31,920 nucleotides of DNA from Bacteroidaceae bacterium. GTDB lineage: Bacteria > Bacteroidota > Bacteroidia > Bacteroidales > Bacteroidaceae. The notes below the pieces were generated by a model that saw only the letters and a program-made list of their open reading frames with translations, ran no database searches and was not told where the DNA came from. Positions 1 to 7,973 of the stretch are shown piece by piece. Every line of letters begins with the position of its first letter. The first letter of the stretch is position 1. The position numbers and the translations under genes were made by a program. The stretch spans positions 1-31,920 of the forward strand of contig CAAGLA010000040.1 of assembly GCA_900770655.1 (NCBI GenBank). The letters run 5' to 3'.

Positions 1-11
1 CAATCCTCGCA

Positions 12-164
12 CTATTTCCAAAAACCAACAAGGTTTAAGCTGTGAAATTCAACGGTGCCGGTTTCTCTTTTGGAATTACCTTTGCTATACAACAGCCAAA
101 ATGAATATCCGTCACCGATAAAGGTTGCGAGTAAGTGAGTGCAATAATTTTGCATTGTACTCAT
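12..164 (-). CDS. possible small protein, 50 aa, unrecognised
   Basis: A short open frame reads from an ATG at 164 to a TAG at 12 on the minus strand, giving a 50-residue product that starts MSTMQNYCTHLLATFIGDGY and ends in GFWK. It lies about 40 bases downstream of the stop of the DUF4353 lipoprotein gene on the same strand. I recognise no domain, signal peptide or clear membrane segment. A plus-strand frame across the same bases is also open for about 39 codons from the window edge, so this could equally be the edge of a plus-strand gene or non-coding sequence. The call rests only on an open frame. Confidence 0.2.
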   Translation of the reverse strand: MSTMQNYCTHLLATFIGDGYSFWLLYSKGNSKRETGTVEFHSLNLVGFWK

Positions 165-202
165 AAAAATCCACACCTTTTTGCTACTGAACCTATTATT
201 GT

Positions 203-2257
203 TTATACATTTCTATAATTAGGCAAATTCCACTCGCTATATTCACTCCATACATCCCTACTGACAGGGAAAGGCGGAAAACCTCCCGGAGGAGGTGGTG
301 GCGGTTGTAAGCCGCTCGGCGGGGGAGGAGGTGTCCCGGCCGACGGCCGGTGCCCGTTAGCAGGTGGAGGCGGCATCATTCCTGCAGAAGTAACGGTATC
401 GGGGGATATGTATTCGACCTTGTTGCCATAGACCACATTTACAGGAGCTTTTGCCATAATCTCAACTATGTTATAAACAAGCAACGGAGTTCCTCCTGAG
501 TAAAGCCCGCACCCAATAGCTGTACCGCCGGCAATGGAGTCGGCAAGTGTCAACTGCACATTACAGCCACCGCCTATGCAAGGAGCAGAAACAAGCAGCG
601 CACCACCGTTTAAGTCGCGGGCAAGAGAGTATGAAAGCAATCCTCTTCCATCGGCACCGGCAATGGTAACGTAGCTCCCTTTCTTAAAATCCAGACCGCC
701 CCAAGAGAGCACTGTAGAGGCCGTCTCTTTTCCAAGCGGAAGCGCCGGCCGTGACCCCATAGCCCCACCTACAGAGAACACAGTTCCGCCACGAATGGTA
801 AAATCCGTAAGAACATCTGTATCAATGCCCTGTTCGGGAGAGAATGAGCCGTCGGCTACAAGCACGCCGCCATTGACATCAATGGTTCCATTGCTGTCAA
901 TAGCATCATTGGCGACAGAGTATGCATATAGAGTGCCGCCACTTATGGTAAAATTACTGCCGGCATTCAGAGCATCGTCGTATGCATATATGTATACACT
1001 TGCATTCCCGCAAACAAGTATATTCCCTTTCGACTCAACACCTTCGGCACGTTCGCCTGAACCAAGCACCAGCACCTCTACACTACCGCCACTGAAGACA
1101 AGCGTGCTGTCACTTTTAATGCCCTTGCTCGAAGCGTGGGCATTGAGGTCCACTTCGTGCTCTACACAACTTCCGCGTGTCACGACACGAAGCGTTCCGC
1201 CAGTAACGTATGTACGCCCGTCACAACTGATACCTTTAGCACCGGCGCCATTGCTTTCGAGCGACAGATTACCGCCCATTATATATATACAAGAGTCACT
1301 TTTGAAGCACGATGCCGAGCTGTAATCGAACTTCTTTTCCGAATAAAGCGCATCGCCCGATGTCTGGATTGCAATAGTTCCGCCGGCAACGCAAAGCATT
1401 CCTTTGGTTTTTATTCCGTCGGCCGCCGCACCGCCGACAACAGCATTGAAAACACCCGCTGTCATATAGAACGCATCGGCTTGCAGAGCGTCGGCCTTGC
1501 TTCCTTCGGCAGTTATCAAAAAGTTACCGCCTGAAATATAGAAAGCACCGCTTTTTACCTTTACCACATCTTTTGCCGACCGAAGGTTAAAATTGCCCTC
1601 ACATACAACAAGAGCCTTACCGGCCGATATTGCATTCTTTGGAGCAGAAAGTACCGATATTTGCGAACCATTGACAAACAATGTGTCGGTTGAGAGAATT
1701 GCCGTTCCACGTGCAGCGGTCAACGACAATGAACCTTCACCCGCGAGCAATGAACGCCCCATAAACTTCAGCACGGCAGCCTGTTTGTCGCTGCTGTCGC
1801 TTGCAGAATCGGCAAGGAAGTTGTCGCCTTTTGAACAAAAATATATCACATCGCGCGACGATACCTGAAGAGTATTCACGCCACACGATTTCAAGTTCAG
1901 CCCATCTACTGTAACAAGCGGGGAATGTTCGCTTATAATGGTAAGCGAGCCGTTTTCCGATGTTCCTGAAATTTTGTAATGCACACCCGGCAATGAGGAA
2001 CTTAGTGTGACGTTTGCACCCTCAACAACGGCATCCACGCCCTGAGGCAAAGGAGAAAGGGTTGCCGTGTTGCCATTGAACGTAACCTCTACCCCGCTAA
2101 GAAAGCTCCCGGCATTGAGCTGCGGCATACAGACAGCCGGAACAGCTATGGCAAATGTGTCGGCAGCCGGTGAAGAGCCTGCTGCAACATCTTTTTTGCC
2201 ACAGCCAAAGAGAAAAGCCAGCATCAACAACAGGAAAGAGAACCGGATTTTACACAT
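203..2257 (-). CDS. DUF4353-type carbohydrate-binding-like lipoprotein with proline-rich tail
   Basis: A 684-residue predicted lipoprotein. The N-terminus has a hydrophobic signal segment and a lipobox ending at Cys19 (LFGC, then GKKD), so it should be lipid-anchored outside the inner membrane. Most of the protein is a series of short segments rich in Gly, Ser, Thr and Asn with repeated patterns such as GGxL/GGxV and DAI/DALxS, for example SGGTLYAYSVANDAIDSNG and AGGTIAIQTSGDALYS. This is typical of the right-handed beta-helix of the DUF4353 (carbohydrate-binding domain-containing) family. The last 60 or so residues contain three polyproline tracts (PPPP, PPPPP, PPPPPP) separated by Gly and Ser. 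The family is usually called carbohydrate-binding, but substrate and role are not established and no catalytic motif is visible. It appears to be a single-gene unit with a promoter just upstream. Confidence 0.8.
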   Translation of the reverse strand: MCKIRFSFLLLMLAFLFGCGKKDVAAGSSPAADTFAIAVPAVCMPQLNAGSFLSGVEVTFNGNTATLSPLPQGVDAVVEGANVTLSSSLPGVHYKISGTSENGSLTIISEHSPLVTVDGLNLKSCGVNTLQVSSRDVIYFCSKGDNFLADSASDSSDKQAAVLKFMGRSLLAGEGSLSLTAARGTAILSTDTLFVNGSQISVLSAPKNAISAGKALVVCEGNFNLRSAKDVVKVKSGAFYISGGNFLITAEGSKADALQADAFYMTAGVFNAVVGGAAADGIKTKGMLCVAGGTIAIQTSGDALYSEKKFDYSSASCFKSDSCIYIMGGNLSLESNGAGAKGISCDGRTYVTGGTLRVVTRGSCVEHEVDLNAHASSKGIKSDSTLVFSGGSVEVLVLGSGERAEGVESKGNILVCGNASVYIYAYDDALNAGSNFTISGGTLYAYSVANDAIDSNGTIDVNGGVLVADGSFSPEQGIDTDVLTDFTIRGGTVFSVGGAMGSRPALPLGKETASTVLSWGGLDFKKGSYVTIAGADGRGLLSYSLARDLNGGALLVSAPCIGGGCNVQLTLADSIAGGTAIGCGLYSGGTPLLVYNIVEIMAKAPVNVVYGNKVEYISPDTVTSAGMMPPPPANGHRPSAGTPPPPPSGLQPPPPPPGGFPPFPVSRDVWSEYSEWNLPNYRNV

Positions 2258-2278
2258 ATAATCTATATTTTATTTGTA

Positions 2279-2286
2279 CAAAGATA
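2279..2286 (-). promoter_or_regulatory. -7 element of the DUF4353 gene promoter
   Basis: On the minus strand this reads TATCTTTG, a match to the Bacteroidota -7 consensus TAnnTTTG. It lies 22 bases upstream of the ATG at 2257, implying a short leader of about 15 bases. No good TTTG is found at the expected -33 spacing, so the promoter is supported only by the -7 box and its position. Confidence 0.5.
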
Positions 2287-2370
2287 TTGTTTATTTTCTT
2301 TTGACTGTAAAAGTTTTTACAAAAGATAGAAATACCATAACAAAAAGGGATTTATAAGGGCTCAAATCAT

Positions 2371-2414
2371 AATAAAGCAACGTTCACCCCCGACGGGGTG
2401 AACGTTGCTTTATT
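2371..2414 (-). terminator. terminator downstream of aspA
   Basis: A perfect 20-bp inverted repeat (left arm 2371-2390, right arm 2395-2414) with a four-base loop. The arms contain GCAACGTTCACCCC and its complement. It starts 28 bases beyond the aspA stop codon on the minus strand. The stem base is A/T-rich, but there is no long run of T after it. It lies between aspA and the next minus-strand gene, so it probably separates the two transcripts. Confidence 0.75.
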
Positions 2415-2442
2415 ATATAACAGCCCAAAAGGCTATTTAAGA

Positions 2443-3861
2443 TTAGAATTTCTTATGCGGCATCTTGTGAGGAGCTATCATATTTTCGGGACGCAAAAGT
2501 TCGTCGAGTTCCTCTTTGGAGAGCATATTCTCCTCGAGTACAAGGTCGTAAACGCTGCGGTTCTCCTTGAGCGCACGTTTCGCTATCTTGGCACTGTTCT
2601 CATAACCAAGAACAGGGTTAAGCGCCGTTACTATACCTATACTGCCCATAACAAGTTCTTTGCAGTGGCCTTCATTGGCTGTTATACCATCGACACAGAG
2701 CACACGCAGGCGAGTAAGGCCACGCAACAACATTCTCACGCTCGAAATTATAGAGTGCACAATCACCGGCTCCATTACATTGAGCTGCAACTGACCGGCT
2801 TCTGCTGCGAATGTCACGGTAAGGTCATTGCCTATCACACGGAAACATATCTGGTTCACCACCTCAGGGATAACAGGATTTACCTTACCCGGCATAATGC
2901 TGGAACCGGGCTGCATAGGAGGCAGGTTAATTTCGTTAAGACCGCAACGCGGACCGCTCGACAAAAGACGAAGGTCGTTACATATTTTCGAAAGCTTCAC
3001 AGCCAGACGTTTAAGCGCCGATGAATACATAACCGTTGAACCGGCATCGGGAGTTGCCTCTACAAGGTTTCCCGCAAGTACAAACGGCTTGCCCGAAATA
3101 GCGCGAAGAGCATTCACACAAGCCTGAGCGTATCCCGGTTCGGTATTTATACCTGTACCAATGGCTGTTGCTCCCATATTGACCTCCAAGAATAGACTTG
3201 CCATTTCGTTCAGGCGGCTTACCTCCTCGTCGAGTGTAGCTGCAAAGGCCTCAAACTCCTGACCCAAAGTCATAGGCACGGCATCCTGCAACTGTGTGCG
3301 GCCCATTTTTATCACCTTGTCGAACTCCTTGCCTTTAGCACGGAAAGAGTCTATCAATCGTTTAAGTTCGCGCACCAAGTCCTCGTTGTGAAGGATGAAA
3401 CAGAGCTTGAACGATGTTGGATAGGCATCGTTGGTAGACTGCGAAAGGTTCACGTGGTCATTTGGATGACAATATTGGTACTCGCCTTTCTGGTGTCCCA
3501 TAATTTCAAGAGCACGGTTGGCAACTACCTCGTTAATATTCATATTTGTAGAGGTACCGGCACCGCCTTGTATGAGGTCTACGGGGAACTGGTCTACCAG
3601 AGCACCCTCAATAATTTCCTCACAAGCCTTTTTAATGGCACCGCCAATTTCTGCATCGAGCGTGCCGAGCGACACATTGGCGTGGGCGGCAGCCCACTTT
3701 ACCATTGCAAGAGCCTTGACGTAATAAGGATGGTCGCTGATGGTTATACCTGTAATATCCTTAAAATTCACCATTGCACGCAATGTCTGCGCACCATAAT
3801 AAGCATCGGCAGGGACCTGAATCTCGCCCAACGAATCGTGTTCAAGACGTGTTTTCATCAT
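2443..3861 (-). CDS. aspA: aspartate ammonia-lyase (aspartase)
   Basis: A 472-residue cytoplasmic enzyme that interconverts L-aspartate with fumarate and ammonia. It belongs to the aspartase/fumarase superfamily. Visible conserved blocks are GTSTNMNINEV (about 102-112), QSTNDAYPTS (141-150) and the superfamily signature GSSIMPGKVNPV (319-330), whose serine loop carries the catalytic base. The QSTNDAYPT form of the second block and the overall length point to aspartase rather than class II fumarase. In anaerobic Bacteroidota it would feed fumarate to fumarate reductase or release ammonia from aspartate. The protein begins with two methionines, MMKTRLEHD, so the second could be the true start. 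It is transcribed alone, with a leader of roughly 80 bases and a strong terminator. Confidence 0.95.
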   Translation of the reverse strand: MMKTRLEHDSLGEIQVPADAYYGAQTLRAMVNFKDITGITISDHPYYVKALAMVKWAAAHANVSLGTLDAEIGGAIKKACEEIIEGALVDQFPVDLIQGGAGTSTNMNINEVVANRALEIMGHQKGEYQYCHPNDHVNLSQSTNDAYPTSFKLCFILHNEDLVRELKRLIDSFRAKGKEFDKVIKMGRTQLQDAVPMTLGQEFEAFAATLDEEVSRLNEMASLFLEVNMGATAIGTGINTEPGYAQACVNALRAISGKPFVLAGNLVEATPDAGSTVMYSSALKRLAVKLSKICNDLRLLSSGPRCGLNEINLPPMQPGSSIMPGKVNPVIPEVVNQICFRVIGNDLTVTFAAEAGQLQLNVMEPVIVHSIISSVRMLLRGLTRLRVLCVDGITANEGHCKELVMGSIGIVTALNPVLGYENSAKIAKRALKENRSVYDLVLEENMLSKEELDELLRPENMIAPHKMPHKKF

Positions 3862-3944
3862 ATATTAATTTAAGGTTACACTTGTATAATGCATTTCAAG
3901 GCTTTTTGTTCCACTAAAAAGAAAGAAAATTCCCGAATGCATTG

Positions 3945-3952
3945 CGAAGATA
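3945..3952 (-). promoter_or_regulatory. -7 element of the aspA promoter
   Basis: On the minus strand this reads TATCTTCG, a common variant of the Bacteroidota -7 box. It lies 84 bases upstream of the aspA start, giving a leader of about 75-80 bases. A good -33 TTTG is not visible at the expected distance. The region between it and the tRNA terminator is only about 30 bases, so this is the best promoter candidate for aspA. Confidence 0.45.
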
Positions 3953-4005
3953 TAAATTAATTATTGGAAGAGCGAAAGAAAAATCCTTTTTTTAGGATAA
4001 AAATA

Positions 4006-4033
4006 AAAAGGAGAACAACATTGTTCTCCTTTT
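4006..4033 (-). terminator. terminator of tRNA-fMet
   Basis: An inverted repeat with 13-base arms (AAAAGGAGAACAA and TTGTTCTCCTTTT) around two bases. It begins five bases after the tRNA 3' end on the minus strand. Reading on the minus strand the stem is followed by TATTTTTATCC, a T-rich tail as in intrinsic terminators. A second small hairpin (ATCCT/AGGAT, 3983-3998) with a T-run loop lies just beyond. Confidence 0.8.
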
Positions 4034-4037
4034 GAAG

Positions 4038-4109
4038 TAGCGGGGGAAGGGATCGAACCTCCGGCCTTTGGGTTATGAGCCCAACGAGCTACCACTGCTC
4101 CACCCCGCG
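4038..4109 (-). tRNA. initiator tRNA-fMet (anticodon CAU)
   Basis: On the minus strand the sequence folds as a complete cloverleaf. The acceptor stem begins CGCGGGG, the D-arm is GAGCAGTGGTAGCTC, the anticodon loop is CTCATAA with anticodon CAU, and the T-arm is GGAGGTTCGATCCCTTC. The anticodon stem ends in three consecutive G:C pairs (GGG/CCC) and the first acceptor position is an unpaired C opposite U72. Both are hallmarks of initiator tRNA, so this is tRNA-fMet rather than elongator Met or Ile. The discriminator base is A and CCA is not encoded. It has its own promoter and terminator. Confidence 0.95.
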
Positions 4110-4130
4110 ATGCGGTTTTTAAAACTGATG

Positions 4131-4162
4131 CAAAGGTAGGGCAAAAAAACCGATTCACCAAA
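4131..4162 (-). promoter_or_regulatory. promoter of tRNA-fMet
   Basis: On the minus strand the order is TTTG (4162-4159), exactly 20 bases, then TACCTTTG (4138-4131). This matches the Bacteroidota promoter consensus TTTG-N19-21-TAnnTTTG at every conserved position. The tRNA 5' end is 22 bases downstream of the -7 box. Confidence 0.8.
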
Positions 4163-4222
4163 TTTTTGCCATACTTTTTTATCAAAAGAGAAAATATTAG
4201 CACGTTTTTATCATTTTTCGGG

Positions 4223-4258
4223 TTACACATTTTTGCACAGCTGTGCAAAAATGTGTAA
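4223..4258. promoter_or_regulatory. perfect 36-bp palindrome, probable operator of the TetR gene
   Basis: Each half-site is 18 bases, TTACACATTTTTGCACAG followed directly by its exact complement, with no loop. It lies immediately upstream of the tetR-family start codon and covers the promoter: the -33 TTTG is in the left half and the -7 box starts in the right half. TetR-family dimers bind palindromic operators near their own promoters, so the simplest reading is an autoregulatory operator. Binding is inferred. Confidence 0.7.
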
Positions 4259-4263
4259 TTTTG
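4232..4263 (+). promoter_or_regulatory. promoter of the TetR-RluA operon
   Basis: TTTG at 4232-4235, 20 bases, then TAATTTTG at 4256-4263, a full match to the Bacteroidota consensus. Transcription would begin near 4270, leaving a leader of only about 14 bases before the ATG at 4284. The promoter is embedded in the palindrome at 4223-4258. Confidence 0.75.
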
Positions 4264-4283
4264 CAACGCAAATACCATAAAAG

Positions 4284-4877
4284 ATGGCTACAACAGATAC
4301 CAGAGAACTTATAATTAAGGTCGCAAGAAGACTCTTTGCCCAGCAAGGCATTGGCAGCATCACAATGAACGATATTGCACAGGCTACAGGCAAGAGCCGC
4401 CGCACAGTATATACCTACTTCAAAAGCAAGGAAGAATTGTTGGAAGCAAGCATAGAAATGGAAGTTAAGAAAATTTCAAGCGCCTGCACCAAAGTAGCTA
4501 TGTCCAAACTGCCGCCCGACAAGAAGATAATAAAGCTCATATTCGTGCGTCTGCAGGCCACACGCAGCATTGTGCAGCGCAACGGATGCCTGCACAGCGA
4601 CTATATGTTCATTGTAGAGCATATACGCAAGAGTTTCGATGCAAGAGAGATTGCCCTCTTTCGCCATATAATTTCCGACGGCAAACAGCAAGGGCTCTTC
4701 ACAACCGAAAGCCCCGACCTTGCCGCACGTTTTCTCCATTTCTGCCTTAAGGGAATAGAAATGCCCTTCATCAACGGAATAATGAGCAAGAACAACGACG
4801 ACAAGTTCGTACACCAGTTTACCGAGAAGGTTGTTCTGAGTGCGCTTGGCCACACAAGTACAAGTATAAAAGAATAA
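4284..4877 (+). CDS. TetR/AcrR family transcriptional regulator
   Basis: A 197-residue DNA-binding protein. Residues about 8-55 form the TetR N-terminal helix-turn-helix domain, with the typical run RLFAQQGIGSITMNDIAQATGK and then SRRTVYTYFKSKEELL, which contains the recognition helix. The rest is the variable helical domain that binds a ligand and forms the dimer; the ligand cannot be told from sequence. The gene is led by a promoter inside a perfect 36-bp palindrome, which suggests that it represses itself. The pseudouridine synthase gene starts six bases after its stop and is probably co-transcribed. No efflux or transport gene lies beside it, which is the usual partner of such regulators, so its wider targets are unknown. 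Confidence 0.9.
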   Translation: MATTDTRELIIKVARRLFAQQGIGSITMNDIAQATGKSRRTVYTYFKSKEELLEASIEMEVKKISSACTKVAMSKLPPDKKIIKLIFVRLQATRSIVQRNGCLHSDYMFIVEHIRKSFDAREIALFRHIISDGKQQGLFTTESPDLAARFLHFCLKGIEMPFINGIMSKNNDDKFVHQFTEKVVLSALGHTSTSIKE

Positions 4878-4883
4878 AAAGCT

Positions 4884-5552
4884 ATGAACATACTCTACGA
4901 AGACAACCACATATTGGTTATAAACAAGCGTGCCGGGGAAATTGTACAAGGCGACAAGACCGGCGACAAGTCCTTGTGCGACCTCGCAAAGGAGTTTCTC
5001 AAAGAAAAATATGCCAAGCCGGGCAATGTCTTTATAGGGTTACCGCACCGTCTCGACCGCCCTGTCAGCGGCATTGTAGTTCTTGCAAAGACAAGCAAGG
5101 CACTCGAAAGACTTAATGCTATGTTCCGCGACGGCAAGGTAAAGAAAATATACTGGGCTATAACAAAAGAGAGGCCGGCAAAGGGCGAAGGCGAGATAAG
5201 AAGCTGGATTGTACGCAAAGAGAAAATAAACAAAAGTTTTTCTTACCCCAAAGAGGTAAAAGAGAGCAAAGAGGCTCTGCTTTACTACCGCCATATAGCA
5301 TCATCGCAGAATTACAACCTTTTGGAAGTTGAACTAAAGACCGGCCGACACCACCAGATACGTTGCCAGCTATCCTCCATCGGATGCCCCATAAAAGGCG
5401 ACCTCAAGTACGGAGCACAGCGTTCAAACCCCGACGGAAGCATATCTTTGCACGCGCGCTATGTGGAGTTCGTGCACCCTGTTTCAAAAGAGATTGTAAA
5501 GATTACCGCACCTGTACCCGCCGAAAAGCTATGGCAGAGTTTCGCTCTCTAA
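4884..5552 (+). CDS. RluA family pseudouridine synthase
   Basis: A 222-residue RNA-modifying enzyme that isomerises uridine to pseudouridine in rRNA or tRNA. The signature HRLDRPVSG lies at residues 55-63, with Asp58 as the expected catalytic residue, and the later conserved block LKTGRHHQIRCQL is present. It starts directly at the catalytic domain and has no N-terminal S4 RNA-binding domain, as in RluA/RluC-like short forms. The exact uridine target cannot be assigned. It follows the TetR gene closely on the same strand. Its stop codon is two bases from the stop of the convergent M16 peptidase gene, and no terminator hairpin is visible between them. Confidence 0.9.
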   Translation: MNILYEDNHILVINKRAGEIVQGDKTGDKSLCDLAKEFLKEKYAKPGNVFIGLPHRLDRPVSGIVVLAKTSKALERLNAMFRDGKVKKIYWAITKERPAKGEGEIRSWIVRKEKINKSFSYPKEVKESKEALLYYRHIASSQNYNLLEVELKTGRHHQIRCQLSSIGCPIKGDLKYGAQRSNPDGSISLHARYVEFVHPVSKEIVKITAPVPAEKLWQSFAL

Positions 5553-5554
5553 GT

Positions 5555-6793
5555 TTACTCCTCTGCCCTTTTCAGATAATACAGCACATTGCTGTTCCCC
5601 TTGCGGAACAGTTCCTTTGCCGCCAAGCGCAACTGCTCGGCTGTTACGGCACTGTAGAGTTCAGGCTCTTTAAAGTGAGAATCGAGGTTGCCGCGCAAGT
5701 GGGCAAGGGCAATATTATTGCTCAGGTTCTCACCACCTATGTTACGGAAGATATGTTCCGACTCAAAGCGGTTCCTCACCTTGCAGAGTTCCTCTTCGGG
5801 AACAAGTTCTCTCTTAAGTTCTTCGAGTTCGGCCCAGACAGCCTTTTCGGCCTCTTCAACAGAAACGCCCTGAGCCACACGCGAGTATATCCAGAACATT
5901 CCCGGGTCTTCGCTGCCTGATATAAAGGCATCTATCTTTGAAAACAGTTTCTTTTCCTTCACCAACCGCACAAGCAGACGCCCCGAATAGCCGTTGGAGA
6001 GGATGTCCGATATCACATCACAAGGATAGTAATCGGCCGAAAGCCTGCCACCCATATGAAACCCCATATAGAGTGCATTTTCGGGCACATTGCGGTATAC
6101 CGTTCTGCGACGCTGGCGCACCTGCCGCCTCTCTTCGGGCAAAGAGGGCTTCTCAAAGCCACGTGCCGGAATGGGGCCGAACCATTTGTTGCTCCACTCA
6201 ACAACCTGCTCAAACGTAATATTTCCCACCACCGAAAGTACAGCATTGTCGGGAGCATAGAAACGTTTGTAGAATTTCTTCAACACCGGTATAGGCACAT
6301 TGGCTATATGCGACAGTTTGCGTCCTATTGTAGACCATCGGTAAGGGTGTTGCTTGTATGCCATTGAGCGCAGTATCATACTCACATCGCCGTATGGCTT
6401 GTTAAGAGCAGTCTGTTTGAACTCCTCCATAACCACCTGACGCTGCACATCAACCTTTTTCTTCTCAAAGGTAATGTTTGTCATACGGTCGCTCTCCATC
6501 CAAAAAGCAAGTTCGGCATTCTGACGCGGCAGGGATATGTAATAATTGGTAACGTCGTTATTGGTATAGGCATTATTCTCGCCGCCGGCACTCTCCAGCG
6601 GCTCGTCGAAGCAGGGAACAGCCTTTGTGCCCTCGAACATAAGGTGTTCGAGCAGGTGAGCCAATCCCGTATGTCCGTAATCTTCGTTACGGGCTCCAAC
6701 CCCATAGAGAAGGTTAACATATACCATTTGCGAATCTTCAATGGGAATGTGGAGTATGCGCAGCCCGTTGGCGAGCGTTGTTTTATTGAGCAT
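5555..6793 (-). CDS. M16 family zinc metallopeptidase (pitrilysin-like)
   Basis: A 412-residue, single-unit M16 peptidase. The inverted zinc motif HxxEH is visible as HLLEH at residues 46-50. The third ligand is expected in the EE pair at about 123-124 (VVMEEF), at the usual distance. The second half (residues about 165 onward) is the non-catalytic M16 C-terminal domain. There is no obvious signal peptide at this start. Members of this size usually work as dimers or as pairs of active and inactive subunits, but no partner gene is present here. Its start overlaps the 3' end of the cyclophilin gene by 11 bases, so translation is probably coupled. Confidence 0.92.
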   Translation of the reverse strand: MLNKTTLANGLRILHIPIEDSQMVYVNLLYGVGARNEDYGHTGLAHLLEHLMFEGTKAVPCFDEPLESAGGENNAYTNNDVTNYYISLPRQNAELAFWMESDRMTNITFEKKKVDVQRQVVMEEFKQTALNKPYGDVSMILRSMAYKQHPYRWSTIGRKLSHIANVPIPVLKKFYKRFYAPDNAVLSVVGNITFEQVVEWSNKWFGPIPARGFEKPSLPEERRQVRQRRRTVYRNVPENALYMGFHMGGRLSADYYPCDVISDILSNGYSGRLLVRLVKEKKLFSKIDAFISGSEDPGMFWIYSRVAQGVSVEEAEKAVWAELEELKRELVPEEELCKVRNRFESEHIFRNIGGENLSNNIALAHLRGNLDSHFKEPELYSAVTAEQLRLAAKELFRKGNSNVLYYLKRAEE

Positions 6794-7670
6794 AATCGTC
6801 GAGAATGGTTATAGAGTTTATTATAACGTGATTGTTGGGCCTGCCTACAGGATTTGTTTCAACTTTTGATATAGAGTCTACCACCTCCATTCCGCTGAGC
6901 ACCTCACCAAAAACGGTATAGTGAGGGTCTAGGTGCGGTGCTCCGCCATCTCTTCTATAGGCACGGCGCTGCTCCTGTGTATATTTGAACTCCTTGCCCC
7001 GGAATGCGGCACGGGCCTCGTTCTTCAAACGGCTGGCAAGCCTTCCGAGTTCAGCCGTCTCGCCGGCATCGCGCAAGCGACGAATTTCGTCGTTGTTTTC
7101 CAGCTGCAACTGAATGTACCGGTGTTCCACCATCGCCTTGTTTACAAAATTTTCGGCCTGCTGCAGAGCATCGTCATTAACACGGCCGCCTGCTATTATA
7201 TAGAAATGCGCACCCGATGAATACTCGCCCTGATTCACGCTTGCCGCCGCCACTGCACCACGTTTGTGCCAACGCTGTGCCGGGTCTATTTCCGAAGGAA
7301 CGGTAAATTCAACATCCGTAGAGCCTATTTTGGGCTTGGCAGGGTTCTCAACAGATGTATAGTCACCTGTTTGAATGAGTTGCCCGGGCTTAACGCGGTA
7401 GAACGACTGGCCATTATAGAAGCCGTTCATAACAAGATTTATGAAATTTTTGCGGTGCAAAGGTGCTTCGCGATATAGTTTTATTGTAATGTCGCCCATT
7501 GTGGTCGATATGAGTACATATTGGTCACAGTCGGGACTGTTCACATTCAAATCTTTAATTACAAGAGCTGTTGAGTCGGCCGTAGCTGTTTTAGGGGCCT
7601 GCGAGCCGCCGCCGCACGCAACAGCCAGAAATAGAGAAACTATAGCAAGTATCCTGTTTATTGTTTTCAT
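6783..7670 (-). CDS. cyclophilin-type peptidyl-prolyl isomerase, lipoprotein
   Basis: A 295-residue prolyl isomerase expected to assist protein folding in the periplasm. The signal peptide ends in a lipobox with Cys19 (LAVAC, then GGGSQ), so it is a predicted lipoprotein. The cyclophilin domain starts near residue 50 (TTMGDITIKLYREAPLHRKN) and includes the FYRV and GQLIQTGD blocks. The domain ends with HYTVFGEVLSGMEVVDSIS. Between these is a charged helical insertion of about 75 residues (about 165-240), rich in Glu and Arg, which is not in minimal cyclophilins but is common in Bacteroidota versions. The gene leads a two-gene unit with the M16 peptidase. Confidence 0.9.
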   Translation of the reverse strand: MKTINRILAIVSLFLAVACGGGSQAPKTATADSTALVIKDLNVNSPDCDQYVLISTTMGDITIKLYREAPLHRKNFINLVMNGFYNGQSFYRVKPGQLIQTGDYTSVENPAKPKIGSTDVEFTVPSEIDPAQRWHKRGAVAAASVNQGEYSSGAHFYIIAGGRVNDDALQQAENFVNKAMVEHRYIQLQLENNDEIRRLRDAGETAELGRLASRLKNEARAAFRGKEFKYTQEQRRAYRRDGGAPHLDPHYTVFGEVLSGMEVVDSISKVETNPVGRPNNHVIINSITILDDYAQ

Positions 7671-7852
7671 ACGATTCCTATCTATGGATATATATTATGC
7701 CACAAAAAATAAATTTTGTGTAAAGATAGGGATTATTGGAAGAACTTGCGACAAATTCTGCGGTTTTTTAGAAGTGCCGCAAAAAACCCTGCACACAAAC
7801 TTGCCGGCAGGCTATTTTGTTATAATAAAGTGTTAAAAAAAGTGCAGAACCA

Positions 7853-7914
7853 AGAAGTTGTTTAAATCAATCTTTTTGAAATACATCTTTTTTAAAGAAA
7901 TTCAAACGGCTTCT
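7853..7914. repeat. short copy of an intergenic inverted-repeat element
   Basis: The left end reads AGAAGTTGTTTAAAT (7853-7867) and the right end ATTCAAACGGCTTCT (7900-7914), which are imperfect inverted repeats of each other. Both ends are near-matches to the termini of the longer element at 15920-16196. The 62-bp interior is A/T-rich, with no coding potential. Confidence 0.5.
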
Positions 7915-7965
7915 AAAGTAATTCGAAGAAAAGGGCGGCAATATAACGATTTTTGGTTACTTTTG

Positions 7966-7973
7966 TATCTTTG
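7966..7973 (+). promoter_or_regulatory. -7 element of the tamB-tamL promoter
   Basis: TATCTTTG matches the Bacteroidota -7 consensus. It lies 49 bases upstream of the chosen tamB ATG at 8022, giving a leader of about 40 bases. The -33 element is not recognisable at the usual spacing. Confidence 0.5.

Noticed and set aside
3388..3873. A 161-codon frame opposite aspA
   Set aside because: It lies fully antisense to the well-supported aspA gene, shows no domain pattern and has no promoter.
5553..5554. A terminator between the convergent RluA and M16 genes
   Set aside because: The stops are only two bases apart and no inverted repeat is visible in the adjoining sequence.
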